Part shown: piece after piece, positions 45,388-56,114 of the stretch
Layout of the letters: every line of letters begins with the position of its first letter
How positions within the stretch are numbered: position 1 is the first letter of the stretch
From: Cryptomeria japonica
Lineage: Eukaryota > Streptophyta > Pinopsida > Cupressales > Cupressaceae
Reading direction: 5' to 3'
DNA: 64,000 nt
Assembly: GCF_030272615.1 (NCBI RefSeq)
Contig: NC_081411.1
Span: forward strand, 211,746,744-211,810,743
The notes under the pieces: generated by a model
Database searches by the model: none
The model's input: only the letters and a program-made list of their open reading frames with translations
What the model was told of the DNA's origin: nothing
Translations under genes and position numbers: made by a program

Positions 45388-47441
45388 CTAAGAACTCTCA
45401 TGCATCTCTTCTGCATTCCTCTTCACTCCACGTGAAGGTGGTTGAGATGAATCATCGTGTTGCATGTGGTCCTGAGATGCACCATCATGTGTGTGTGCAG
45501 TATCAGTGTATCCACCCTCTTGTAGATTATTAAAAGATTTTACATGAGAAGAAGATTTAACATGAGAAGAAGTTACTTGCATAATTCACTTATAAAGTAA
45601 TTAAATACTGAAAAATTAAAATAAATTACCATACAACCGTGCTCTACAATGCCCTCACTAGTACATGGAGGTCCACTATCACGAACAAGAAAAGTGGTTG
45701 TAGTCAAGTCCTGTAAAAAAAACATTGTACATAAATTTTGATAATCCCTATAAAAGCCAGGTACACGGTATAAAAAAATTAGAAATTTTTTTTCTAATCA
45801 TCACCACAAATGACAATGTCGACGGTTGCATCTGGCTCAATCTCGTAGCCATACCAATATTGATAGTGGTATCAACCTAAACAACATATATAAAGCATGA
45901 ATGAAACAAGTATATACATAAATTATAAAGTATATATAGACTACAAGTTTATCGTAGAAAAGCATACATATGTTGTGTCATGTGCAACCAAAGTAACTCA
46001 TGGGTGAAGGCATACATGTGATGCACCATTAAACAATCTAGAAGCCTACAATTGCAAAAAAATAACGAACATGAATCAGAGTTGTACATAAATTAGTAAG
46101 CATATAAACACTTCAAATTAATGGATGAAAAACATACTAGTGGTATATGAGGCTAAGCCTCAACGGTCGACGGGTCACGTGAAGAACTAGCCACCTCGGT
46201 GTTACACGAAGCACCCTAAAAAATTGAAAAAACATATCATACACATTATTACATTAAAAAAATTATTGTTTATTTTAATTTACATATCTTTACAATGTAT
46301 CTAGATGAAATTCCATACCATAAAAGGGGCACCGACATCTCTAGGTATCAAGGTAACATGATGTCAATCCCTCAATGACGTGGTATGACCCATCCTCTGT
46401 TCAGAAAAATTGACTCGTGTTATGGTTCATATGTGTATATATAAGGAATTTAATATTGCATTGTAAATTATATAAATAAATTTGTACCTCTATAGGCTGA
46501 TCATTGTATGCGCACATGAGATCAACATATGAAGAGATGACATCATCATGTGCACCCTCCTTGACATCATCATAACCACCATGGGCAACATAAGCATCAT
46601 CAAAATCACCACCTCCTCTAGGGGAAGCCTCACTCTGTGGACTCGTACATACATTCCCGCAACTCGTCCAAACATGTGCTAAGCTGGGGGCAACCCTCAC
46701 CTCGCGCAACTGCTATACCAAATTGCCCGATAGGGCACTCAATGAACCAAGAGCATAATCCATTGCTTGATGATGGGAAGGTGTTGGAACAACTGATGCA
46801 GGAAGAGGAACCAAGGGATCATCAAGCACATGGTTTCTAACTCTGTTTCTCAATTTTGGCACCCGACCTATCCTGGGGCATGCCTCTCCTGATCCCTTGA
46901 AATGATCTAATGTCAAAGTAATTGGGTTTTTTACCCAATTCAAATTCAGCCCACAATTTTTTCAAAAAATACATGGGCACCTCATGATTGGAGTGTGGCG
47001 GATAGTTAAAGACCATCCACCACCGCTCCCAAAAGTGTCTAGTTATGCCAGGGTGCCTACACCATTGAATAGAGATTTGTGGCTTCTTTGGATCTATTTC
47101 TTCAGTCGTCTTAGGGTTCACAAAATATCATTTCAAATCCATTTTTGTTATTTTCAATTTATTGACTTGTTTATATGATAGGCCATCAGTGTAAAAAGCA
47201 CGCAATCCCTCCCTGAAACTACAATAGCTATCCAACTCACTATCTAAAGCTTGCATAGACTGAACAATCCCTTGCATACTATCTGCAAGGCGTAACATTT
47301 GTGAAGGAGGATGAGGCTCACGTTTAATGGTGTGGATATCCCTTATTAGAGAATTAATATTCCTCCTAATGCTCTCCCTCAACTAATCGGTGGTGGAGGT
47401 GGCACTAGACCTAATAGGTCATCTATCTCAAACTCGTCCAT
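45388..47441 (-). pseudogene. Gene 2: multi-exon gene convergent with gene 1 (T1)
   Basis: ATG at 47441 (MDEFEIDDLLGL, then a Pro run). The first long exon runs to about 46493, passing a one-base shift near 47385, a TGA at 47122-47124, a second shift near 46880 and a TAG at 46713. Its middle part, RHFWERWWMVFNYPPHS and MYFLKKLWAEFELGKKP, is Trp/aromatic-rich. After a GT donor following CAYNDQPIE, small exons with GT/AG ends can be read at about 46325-46395, 46140-46215, 45965-46050, 45795-45880 and 45630-45710. The last exon ends GVKRNAEEMHESS at 45388, with a KR-type nuclear signal. I recognise no domain. By position it resembles the second gene of a two-gene DNA transposon. Confidence 0.55.
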
Positions 47442-47879
47442 GATGTGAAAATAATCTGCATATATATACAAACATGAAAATTTACAATTACTATTTAATG
47501 TACAATTCACCTTCCAAAAAAACTTATAATTAAATACAATTTACCAACTTAAATATAAAAAAAGGAAACTCACATAGATCTATATTATTAATAGGTGGGT
47601 GTATTTTAATAATAAGCAGCATTTAAGAAATATTCTACAAAATAAAACATCATAATGCCCATGCAACTCAAACAATACTTTTTTTACCTCTTTTTCTTAA
47701 TAAATATCATTTTTTAATAATCATTATATAAATCATTTTTAATATGGAACATGAATTTGATTTAACATAAGGAACATGAATTTGATAAATTAATTTGATC
47801 TAAGACAGATCAATATTATATAAGGAACATGAATTTGATTTAACATTTAAAGATGCATTAGTATAAGTTCCATCAAAAT
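47442..47879. other. Upstream region of gene 2, no gene seen
   Basis: A/T-rich. The phrase aggaacatgaatttgat occurs three times at 47750-47840. No reading frame of note. The promoter of gene 2 would be here, but I see no clear TATA box in the right place. Confidence 0.4.
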
Positions 47880-47922
47880 CATAAAAATAATCATGAGAGG
47901 GAGAGAGAGAGAGAGAATAGAT

Positions 47923-47974
<52 letters not shown>

Positions 47975-48240
47975 TAATGAGAGAGAGAGAGAGTAAATAA
48001 TGAGAGAGAGAGAGAGAGAATAGATGATGTGTGAGAGAGAATATATGATGAGAGAGAGTATGTAATGAGAGAGAGTAGGTAATATGAGAGAGAGAGAGAG
48101 AATAGATAATGCAAGAGAGAGTAGGTAATGAGAGAGAGAGAGAGAGAGAATAGATAATAAGAGAGAGAGAGTACGTAATGAGAGAGAATAGATAATGAGA
48201 GGGAGAGAATAGATAATATGAGAGAGAGAGAGAGAGGTGA
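47880..48240. repeat. GA-rich microsatellite tract
   Basis: (GA)n runs interrupted by units like tagataatgagagagag. The frames over it encode only Ser/Leu repeats on the minus strand. Confidence 0.9.
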
Positions 48241-48546
48241 GGCATCTTATGGTATTAAAGGTCCTACTAAGGGGTAGTTAGGTATCTTAAGGGATCCTAG
48301 GTATCTTAAAAGGTTGTAGGTTATACTAAGGTGTCCTAGGATATCATTTTAACTTCTAACTATACATGTTTAATATTTATACATAATATTGGAAACATAT
48401 AGAATATGTAACATTTCAACAGATGATCAATTTAAAGTTCAATTTAAACATAAATTAAACATCTAACTTTTACAAAATAAACTTATAATTAAATACAACA
48501 TTTAGAAATATAAATTTAAACATTCAAACTTTTACGCATGATTAAA

Positions 48547-48548
48547 AT

Positions 48549-48581
<33 letters not shown>

Positions 48582-48845
48582 AGGTAATTTGAGATACAAC
48601 GAGTTAGAGAGAGAATAGATAATGAGAGATAGAGAGTAGGTAATGATAGAGAGAGGGTAATGAAAGAGAGGGAGAGGGTAACGTGTGTGAGAGAGAGAGG
48701 GGTAATGTGTGTGTGTGAGAGAGAGGGAGAGAGAGGGAGTAATGTGTGGGTGTGTGTGAGAGAGAGGGGGTAATGAGATATTGAGAGAGAGAGAGAGAGC
48801 GTAATGATAGAGAGGGTAACGTGTACGTGTGTGAGAGAGAGGGGG
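48547..48845. repeat. Second GA-rich tract with GT-containing units
   Basis: GA repeats mixed with ggtaatgtgtgtgtgagag units. It is followed (48845-49090) by repeats of tagggtttattgttcgtttatt, about 40 bp each, diverged. Confidence 0.85.
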
Positions 48846-49212
48846 GTTTATTGTTTATTTTCATCTAGGGTTTATTGTTCGTTATTTTTTTAGGGTTTGT
48901 TGTTCGTTTATTTTCTAGGGTTTTTTATTCATTTTTTTTTGTTTAGAGTTTATTGTTGATTTTTTTGTTCGTTTATTTTCTATCTAGGATTTATTGTTCA
49001 TTTTTCTGTCCAGGGTTTATTGTTTGTTTTTTGTGTCTAATGTTTATTGTTCGTTTACGTTTTTGTTTTTTGTTTTTTCCTACGGTTTTAAGTTTTTACT
49101 ATTTTTTATCTTTCATGTTTTTTTGCAATATTTAAAAACTAAAAACTATTTTAAACATGAAATTAAATAATATAAAAAACGTTTTTCAAACTTTAAAACA
49201 CTACAATTAAAA

Positions 49213-49325
49213 AATAACATGTGTATGAATTCAAACTTTAAAACTAACTAAATAGTGAATTTGTAAAAAATTACATGTGTATGAATTCAAACTTTAAAAT
49301 CTAACTAAATAGTGAATTTGTAAAA
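49213..49325. repeat. Tandem duplication, about 57 bp unit
   Basis: Two neighbouring copies of a unit with acatgtgtatgaattcaaac and ctaactaaatagtgaatttg. Confidence 0.8.
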
Positions 49326-50210
49326 TATATATTAATTAAACACTAATGAAATTGAGTGTATTCGTCACTATTTAGTACTTAATTTCTATTTTTTTAAACT
49401 AATTCTTGACTCAAATTCTCTATATATTAGCTACTAGATTTCAAGCAATTAATAAAATTAAATCATGTTCATATGTACATTGCATAGTCAGATGTAGAAT
49501 CCAAGTAAACTTAATTTCTTACTCTTTAGATCAATGCTCTTATTTCTTGAATATTATTTTTTCATTTTTTAAATTTTAAAAATTGGAGTTTAAGACAAAT
49601 GGTCTAAATGGATGAAATTTACACATGTTTCATTTATCCAATTTAGAAAGTTTAAGAAAACAAAATTAAATACATTTCATTAATCACATTTTGTTTGTTA
49701 AGAACAAGGAAAAGTAACTAGAAATAACTTATTTACTATATGCGTAGATTTATTCTTATAAATACATACTTAAAATCTAACTAAATAGTGAATTTGTAAA
49801 ATATATTTAAACACTTTAATGAAATTGAGTATATATTCAACACTATTTAGTACTTAATTATATTATTATTTTTTTCCTAATACTTGACTCAAATTCTCTA
49901 TATATTTGCTAAGTGATTTCAAGCAATTAATGTTATTAAATCACGTTCATATGTACATTGCATATGGTCAAATGTATCTAATTAAAGTAAACTTAATTTC
50001 TTACTCTTTATCAATGCTCTTAAATTTCTTGAACCTTATGTTTTCATTTTCTAAATTTTAAAAATTGGACTTCAAGTCAAATGATCTAAATGGATGAAAT
50101 TTACACATGTTTGATTTATTCAATGTAGAAAGTTTAAGAATGCAAAATTAAATACATTTCACTAATTACATTTTTTTGTTAAGAACCAAGGAAAAGTAAC
50201 TATATATAAC
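49295..50210. repeat. Large tandem duplication upstream of T2, offset about 476 bp
   Basis: The stretch 49295-49730 recurs at 49771-50210 with scattered differences. Shared landmarks are ctaactaaatagtgaatttg, tttcaagcaattaat, catgttcatatgtacattgc / cacgttcatatgtacattgc, and aaggaaaagtaacta. No coding signal. It lies just before the T2 start, so it may duplicate promoter sequence. Confidence 0.85.
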
Positions 50211-50303
50211 CTTTTTAGTTCAAAGCACTAAATTTTGAAGATCTGCATGTTTGTGTTTTTAGGTTCAAAGCACAAAATTTTGAAGATTTGAATATTTTTT
50301 GCA

Positions 50304-52537
50304 ATGGGGAATAAGAGGACTAGATCAAGGTTGTATGATCATAAAAGGGACGATAAGATGAAAGGTCATACAAAACGTAGTCAACAACAATCCGTTGATG
50401 TTCAACAAACATCTACTTAGGTACAAGATCAAATTGGTACAGGCTCAAGTTCGAAGTTTTTTTGTGGTTTGGAAAATTTGATGGAAATGGATAAAGATAG
50501 TACTTTCAATAAAATTCCATATGAAGATATGATACCTGAAAGCATGTTAAAATTGCATTGTAAGAAATTCTGGGATGATTATTTTGAAAATAAGTCTATT
50601 ATTGGAAGAGCACAATTATTTGCTAAGTTATTTAGGAAAAGGGAAATGAACCCTGTTTTGGGGTTGTTGGGTGTTGATAATTAGAAAATTTCTCTTGATA
50701 CATTAGTAAAAGAAACTATAATTGAAAATTTACAAGAAGCATTGAATTGTATTGACAACACAAGCCGAGGTGTTGATTTAAGTGTTGCACGTAGAGCATT
50801 GATGACTATGATTATTAGTAAGAAATTAACTCGTAGAAATCAAGTTAATGAAATTTATCAATTAATGCATGTATCTAGAAGAACTGTTCAAAGATACACT
50901 AGGAAGAGAAATATGTTGGATGAAAACATTGAAAAGAATTGGGTAAATATCTGTAGGGTTCCTAAAAAAGACAGAATTTTTGAAGATGTAAAAAGGCAGG
51001 TCACTAATTATTGGACCAACCACTCTCATGTTTCTTTCAATAGAAGGGACACTATACAAACGATAAATGAAGATGGTAAAAAGATTACACATCCAAAACA
51101 TTTTCTAGATACAACACAAAGTGAATTGTTTGAAGCATTCAAGCAAGAATTTTCAGATGTAAAGATGTGCCAAAGGATGTTTGAGAGATTGTGTCATTTC
51201 TTTGTACGCATAAATAAGGTACGTGAAACTTGTTGTTGTCGAAATCATGTTGAATTTCATCTACACTTGCAATCATATAAGAATTTCATGGCAACAATTA
51301 ATCCAAATCTAGTCATTCCTACAAGTACAACACAATTTGTGAAGTCTATTTTATGTGATAAATTAGAAGATTCAAATGAGTTCAAAATACAATGTATAAA
51401 AGGTGAATGCAATGATTGTGGAGTTTTGAGTAAGTTTGTGTTGCAAACTAAGAATATTGATATTCATGTGCTAGTTATATGGAAGAGATTTGAATATGAG
51501 ACATACCAAACTAAGTCAGGAGCTGAATCTAAAAAAACTATGTTGAAAGAGAGTGGATTGCCCTACATTTAGTTTATAGATAGATTTCGTAATATGATAT
51601 ATCCACATATCCAACATTGTCATGGTGCAAGATGGAAAGATAAACATTTCCGTGACTCAAAGAATTCTTTTCCACCTGGTTGTATTCTTTCAATTGTAGA
51701 TTTCTTTGAGAACTATACATTTAGTCCTCACACAAAAATTCAAAGTCAATATTATCATTCCGATCAAGTTTCAATATTTGTACAAGTTTGCTATAGACAT
51801 GCACAATATCAAGTGGATGGTATAGAGAGTATTGGAAATGAACGCATTATCATTAAAGAGCTCCATTTCTATATCAGAGATGATGCATGTCATGATAGGA
51901 GCTATGTAGCACATTGTTTTGGAATGTTTTTTGAAGATATTAAAGATCGTGGGATAGATTGTACAAACATTGGATTTTGTCTGATGGATGTGTCGGTAAG
52001 TGTTATATTAGAAATTGATGATTTGAATTTTTTTCTCATATATGGTTTGATCTTGAGTATAAGAGGTTAAAAACTTATATATATCTGTGTGTGTGTGTGT
52101 GTTATTCATGTCAAGCCAATTTAAGTTCGCAAAAGCTTTTAACTAGTTATCCCTACAACATGCTCGACGTAGCATAAATTTTTTGTGGAACTTCTTTGAG
52201 AGTAGACATGGAAAGGAGAACATGATGGAGCAGGAGCATGTGTGAAGCGTGCACTTCACCAACATGAAATTGTAGGTAAATTCTCTTCATATTTATGTAC
52301 AATTTTAATTTAAAAGAATCTTTAATAACTAGATATATATATAAAGCAAGAAATTCTAAAGCGAGAGCTTTTGTACAGGTAACACCATACGTAATTCTAA
52401 TGATATTGTTGAATGGTGCAAAAATCATTTTGCTAGTCATGATACAACTTACAACAAGCGTTATTTTTGGGAAGTTAAAGGTACATGTATAAATATATTC
52501 TCACACTCAGGTGTTCTTGAATAATTTTTAAAATTTG

Positions 52538-52588
<51 letters not shown>

Positions 52589-52928
52589 TGAACTAAAATG
52601 GACTAAATAATTTGTACTATCAGATATTGATCAATCAAATCTTTATAATTTTCAATCAATTAATGGTATTAGAAGTTTTCATCAAGTCACGACTACGGGA
52701 TTTAGCAAGCCTCTTGTTATTCTTGCAAGAGGAAAATCATGTTTTGTGTTGATTGCATTGCGAACAACACAGATACTCATTGTCAGAATATCGTTGATGG
52801 ATATGTTTTGCAATGGGAAATAAAATAATTTTACACAATGCCTCCTTATGAAGATAGTGACATTATTGATATTCATGATCCTCTCTATTCAGCTGATTAT
52901 GAACGTGTTTCTAATTTAGCTGTTACAG
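50304..52928 (+). pseudogene. Gene 1, copy T2: transposase-like gene with introns
   Basis: ATG 50304 starts MGNKRTRSR. One frame runs from there to about 52003, broken by TAGs near 50418, at 50682 and at 51570. Features in order: acidic N-terminal region; helix-turn-helix-like QVNEIYQLMHVSRRTVQRYT (near 50840-50900); CHFFVRINKVRETCCCRNHV (51190-51250); CIKGECNDCG (near 51395); ARWKDKHF; ILSIVDFFENYTFSP (first Asp, near 51690-51725); HFYIRDDACHD. A one-base deletion near 51973 hides LSDGCVG (second Asp). After introns come QFKFAKAFN, NFFESRHGK and the Gly/Glu/His block near 52195-52230, an exon at 52379-52490 (VEWCKNHFASHD), then an exon from about 52623 with a damaged CFCVDC and ending SADYERVSNLAVT. 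It aligns with T1 throughout; the C-terminal module is absent. Confidence 0.72.
52544..52585. repeat. (GT)n microsatellite in a T2 intron
   Basis: About 21 GT units within the intron following the VEWCKNHF exon. A shorter (GT) run lies at 52087-52100 in an earlier intron. Confidence 0.9.
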
Positions 52929-53940
52929 GTGCGTGCGTCCGTGCATATTTTGTAAATGATATATGTACATGTACAAATTTTTAAATTCTTGTTTAATTTA
53001 ATATTGTTCAAAATTAATTTTAAAATGTATAATTAACTAATGGGTAAGTGCACCAAGATGGTGAACAAAAAGGGGGGTATAAGTGGCCACTTTTTTTCCT
53101 AAAAATAGGTAAACCTGAACTTCAAAGAGATATTTGAAGGTCATGCACTCAAAATTAGGATTTGAGAAAAGAATAAGAATTGTAGTACTCTAAATCTAGT
53201 TTATAAACTACTAATTTTTAAAAAAATTGGATAAGATTAAGAGGGTCAAACCTTTCATGCATGAAAAACTGCTCCTGATTTTTTCAGAAAAATATAACAT
53301 AGGTGTTTTCGTGCACTGCACAAAATATATAGTTAGATTTAGTATTTTGCAAAACCCTTTGGTAGGATGATAGGTAAGAGTGATATCTAGAAGTTGTGTT
53401 TTTTTTGTAATTTTCCATTGAGTATTTGATTTTTAATGATTTTTTGAAGTGACCGCATCCTAAAAATTTGGTACATGTTCATGCGCTAGGCATAACTTGC
53501 ATCAAAATAATAAAAAATGCAAACTTTTTTTTTAAAAGTGTATAGAATATAGTGTAGAACAATAATATGTAATTTATTTGGAATTTGGTCAAGTATATCA
53601 AAAGTTATTAAAAAAATGGTAGACATATGTCTGTGAGGACTGTCAAGGCACTGATAAAGAAAATTAAAGTTTACTATGCTAATGTTGTCCAAAAATAGAA
53701 AAAATTATATGGTCATAAAACTAATAAGATGCGTGAGATTATGGTGGTAATTTTAGAGATACCCACTTGATCATTTGTAAACTTGATGATGGTGAAGTCA
53801 ATAAATCATGTTGGAGGATGAAAAAACGTGTAAAGGGACAAAAAAGGGGGGAAAATGGGCTTGCAAGCCTTAGGGTCGTTTTCCAACCCTCTTACCAAGC
53901 CAAAACCCACACGGGTTTTGAAAAACAAAAAGTACTATTC
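52929..53940. other. Downstream of T2, no gene seen
   Basis: Begins with a GT donor (gtgcgtgc). The C-terminal exon seen in T1 (VEYWPARC block) is not found here. The stretch from 53041 is A/T-rich with stops in all frames. It may be foreign sequence that replaced the 3' end of T2. Confidence 0.45.
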
Positions 53941-53941
53941 G

Positions 53942-54116
53942 TAGTTCTAAATAACTCGTACGGGTTATGTAGAACTAAAACCATTATTTTGTGTTTTACA
54001 AAACCTGTACAAGTTATGTAAAACTAAAAACATTTTTTTTTTGTTTCACAAAACCCGTACACGTTATGTAAAACTAAAAACATTTTTTTTGTTTCACAAA
54101 ACCCGTACGGGTTATG
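53942..54116. repeat. Left cluster of ATAACCCGTACGGGTTAT palindromes
   Basis: Four copies, at 53951-53968, 54001-54017, 54051-54067 and 54098-54116, each with zero to a few changes. At the first copy the palindrome extends to about 36 bp through flanking tagttcta / tagaacta arms (53942-53977). Copies are spaced about 50 bp apart by aaactaaaaacattttt-type spacers. Confidence 0.85.
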
Positions 54117-54269
54117 AAGACATAATAATGTATGATTGTAAACTTAGCATTTACTACACATGTTTTAGACATACCTATATAATATGTGTTTATGTATGTA
54201 TATATGCATATCTATAGTTGTATATATATATATATATAGATATATGTATATATGTTTGTATACATGCAT

Positions 54270-54448
54270 GTATCTCTTCTTTTCCTCTCTCTCTCGTCTT
54301 TCTTCCCCCATCATTGTCTTTGTCTATTCTGAGCCCTAATTATCTTCCTTGAGTTCTATCTCATCTCTCTCCCCCTCACACTTCTCTTTTTTTTAATTCT
54401 CTCACCCTTTTCTCCTTCTTGTTCTCTCTCTACCTCATGTCTCTCACC

Positions 54449-54520
<72 letters not shown>

Positions 54521-54740
54521 TTTTCCAATCTCCCTCTTGCCCTCTCCTTTTCCCAATCTTCCTCCCTCCCCTTCTCCTTAACCCCTCTCTCTTTGTCTCT
54601 AACTCTCTCTCCATCCCCCTCAACTTATCCTATTCTATTCCTCTCTTCCTATCTCCTATTCTCTCTCTTACCCCCCCTCTCTCTCCCTCCCTCTCCTTTT
54701 ACCAATATCCCTCTCTCTCCCTCTCTCCCTCTCCTTTTTC

Positions 54741-54811
<71 letters not shown>

Positions 54812-54849
54812 CTTTTCCTAATCTCCCTCTCTCTCCCTCTCCATCCACC

Positions 54850-54896
<47 letters not shown>

Positions 54897-54975
54897 CCCT
54901 CTCCCTCTCTCTCCCTCTCCCCCTCTCCTTTTCCCAATCTCCCTCTCTCTCCCTCTCCCTTTCCCTCTCTCCTTT
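54270..54975. repeat. CT-rich microsatellite tract
   Basis: About 700 bp of almost pure pyrimidine on the plus strand, with long (CT)n runs (54453-54520, 54745-54802, 54858-54893). Frames across it encode only Ser/Leu or Arg/Glu repeats. Confidence 0.93.
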
Positions 54976-54978
54976 TCC

Positions 54979-55106
54979 TAGTTCTACATAACCCGTACAG
55001 GTTATGTATAACTAAGGCCAAAACTTCTAGTTCTACATAACCCATACGGGTTATGAGAAATTGCGAACGTTGACATAAAAGGTTTCCATAACCCGTACGA
55101 GTTATG
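54979..55106. repeat. Right cluster of CATAACCCGTACGGGTTATG palindromes
   Basis: Three copies at 54987-55006, 55036-55055 and 55087-55106. The first two keep the tagttctacat arm also seen at 53942, so the palindromes flank the CT tract on both sides. Confidence 0.85.
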
Positions 55107-55490
55107 GGAAAATCTTAATATATTTTAGTCCCAATGGCCTAAAAACCAGCATTGCAAGTTGTTTGAAGGCCCCACTACTTTTGCACATGATTTTTTTGGA
55201 CAGTAACAGTCAGGTTTTCATATTTTTTTGTCACTTTTGCTTTGGAATGATTGATTTGTCTCGTATATTTGATTTTTTTTTAAGTTATTTTATCATTGTT
55301 ACTTTAGATTATAGAAAAATCACGATCATTTGTTGTTTTTTTTCTTTGATCATGATTGATTTGTCTTGTATTTTGGTTTTTTTTAAAGTTATTTTATTAT
55401 TGTTACTTTAGATTATAACAAAATGATGATCATTTGTTGTTTCTTTGCTATTTTATTGTGGATTGTCATCATGATGTTATGTGTAGGACA

Positions 55491-55763
55491 ATGGGAAAGA
55501 ACAAGAGAGGAACAAATGAACAAAGAGAGGCAGCAAAGGAAAGACAAAGGGAGTGTATGAGGAGATTACGTGAAGGTGCATCATCTAATGCACCTAATGA
55601 ATGTGATGAACATTCAACAATTGAAATTGATATGATGAATGCACCAAATCAAAATGATCAACATACACCAATTCAAATACATATGATGAATGCACGTAAT
55701 GAATGCAATGAACATACACCATTTGAAAATGATTCGGTGAATGCACATGTTAATGAGTTGTAA
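55491..55763 (+). CDS. Possible first exon of a third gene 1 copy (T3)
   Basis: ATG 55491 gives a 90-residue open frame starting MGKNKRGTNEQ, with a basic segment AAKERQRECMRRLREGA. This resembles the N-termini of T1 (MGSNQCRKRQR) and T2 (MGNKRTRSR) in position and charge. It is followed by three imperfect repeats of about 20 residues of the form MMNAPNQNDQHTPIQI. It ends at TAA 55761-55763. No downstream gene 1 domains follow before the tandem array at 56.1 kb. Upstream in-frame codons exist to 55434, but the T1/T2-like start is 55491. It could also be an unrelated short gene. Confidence 0.4.
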   Translation: MGKNKRGTNEQREAAKERQRECMRRLREGASSNAPNECDEHSTIEIDMMNAPNQNDQHTPIQIHMMNARNECNEHTPFENDSVNAHVNEL

Positions 55764-56114
55764 TGTGCATATCTAGATGCTAATTTTTGTATAAAAAAAT
55801 AACAACGAGTTGTAATTTGCATATTTAGATGCAAAATTTTATAAATATAAATAGTAATGAGCTTGATCATTTATATTAGATGCCAAATTTTATATATGAA
55901 AGTGTCCATGGGGCTGATTTGCAAATTTTGAGAGCCCAAATTTGTACCATTTGATTATAAATTTGTACTATTTGATTATAAATAACTGAGTCTAATTTTG
56001 ACATATGTTAAATAACTTGCAAATGGGTATCTGAATATGCAAAAAAAATTCGAAGTGTTTTGGGAAAGTTTTGAGTTATTGTTGAATTACCCAATTTGAA
56101 GGGATAGTAAGAAT
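55764..56114. other. A/T-rich spacer, no gene seen
   Basis: Contains small direct repeats (catatctagatgc / catatttagatgc; aatttgtaccatttgattat twice). Nothing else recognised. Confidence 0.4.

Noticed and set aside
47800-48245. Overlapping Ser/Leu-rich frames on the minus strand
   Set aside because: Translation of the GA microsatellite.
54419-54991. 190-residue frame of Ser/Leu repeats
   Set aside because: Translation of the CT microsatellite only.
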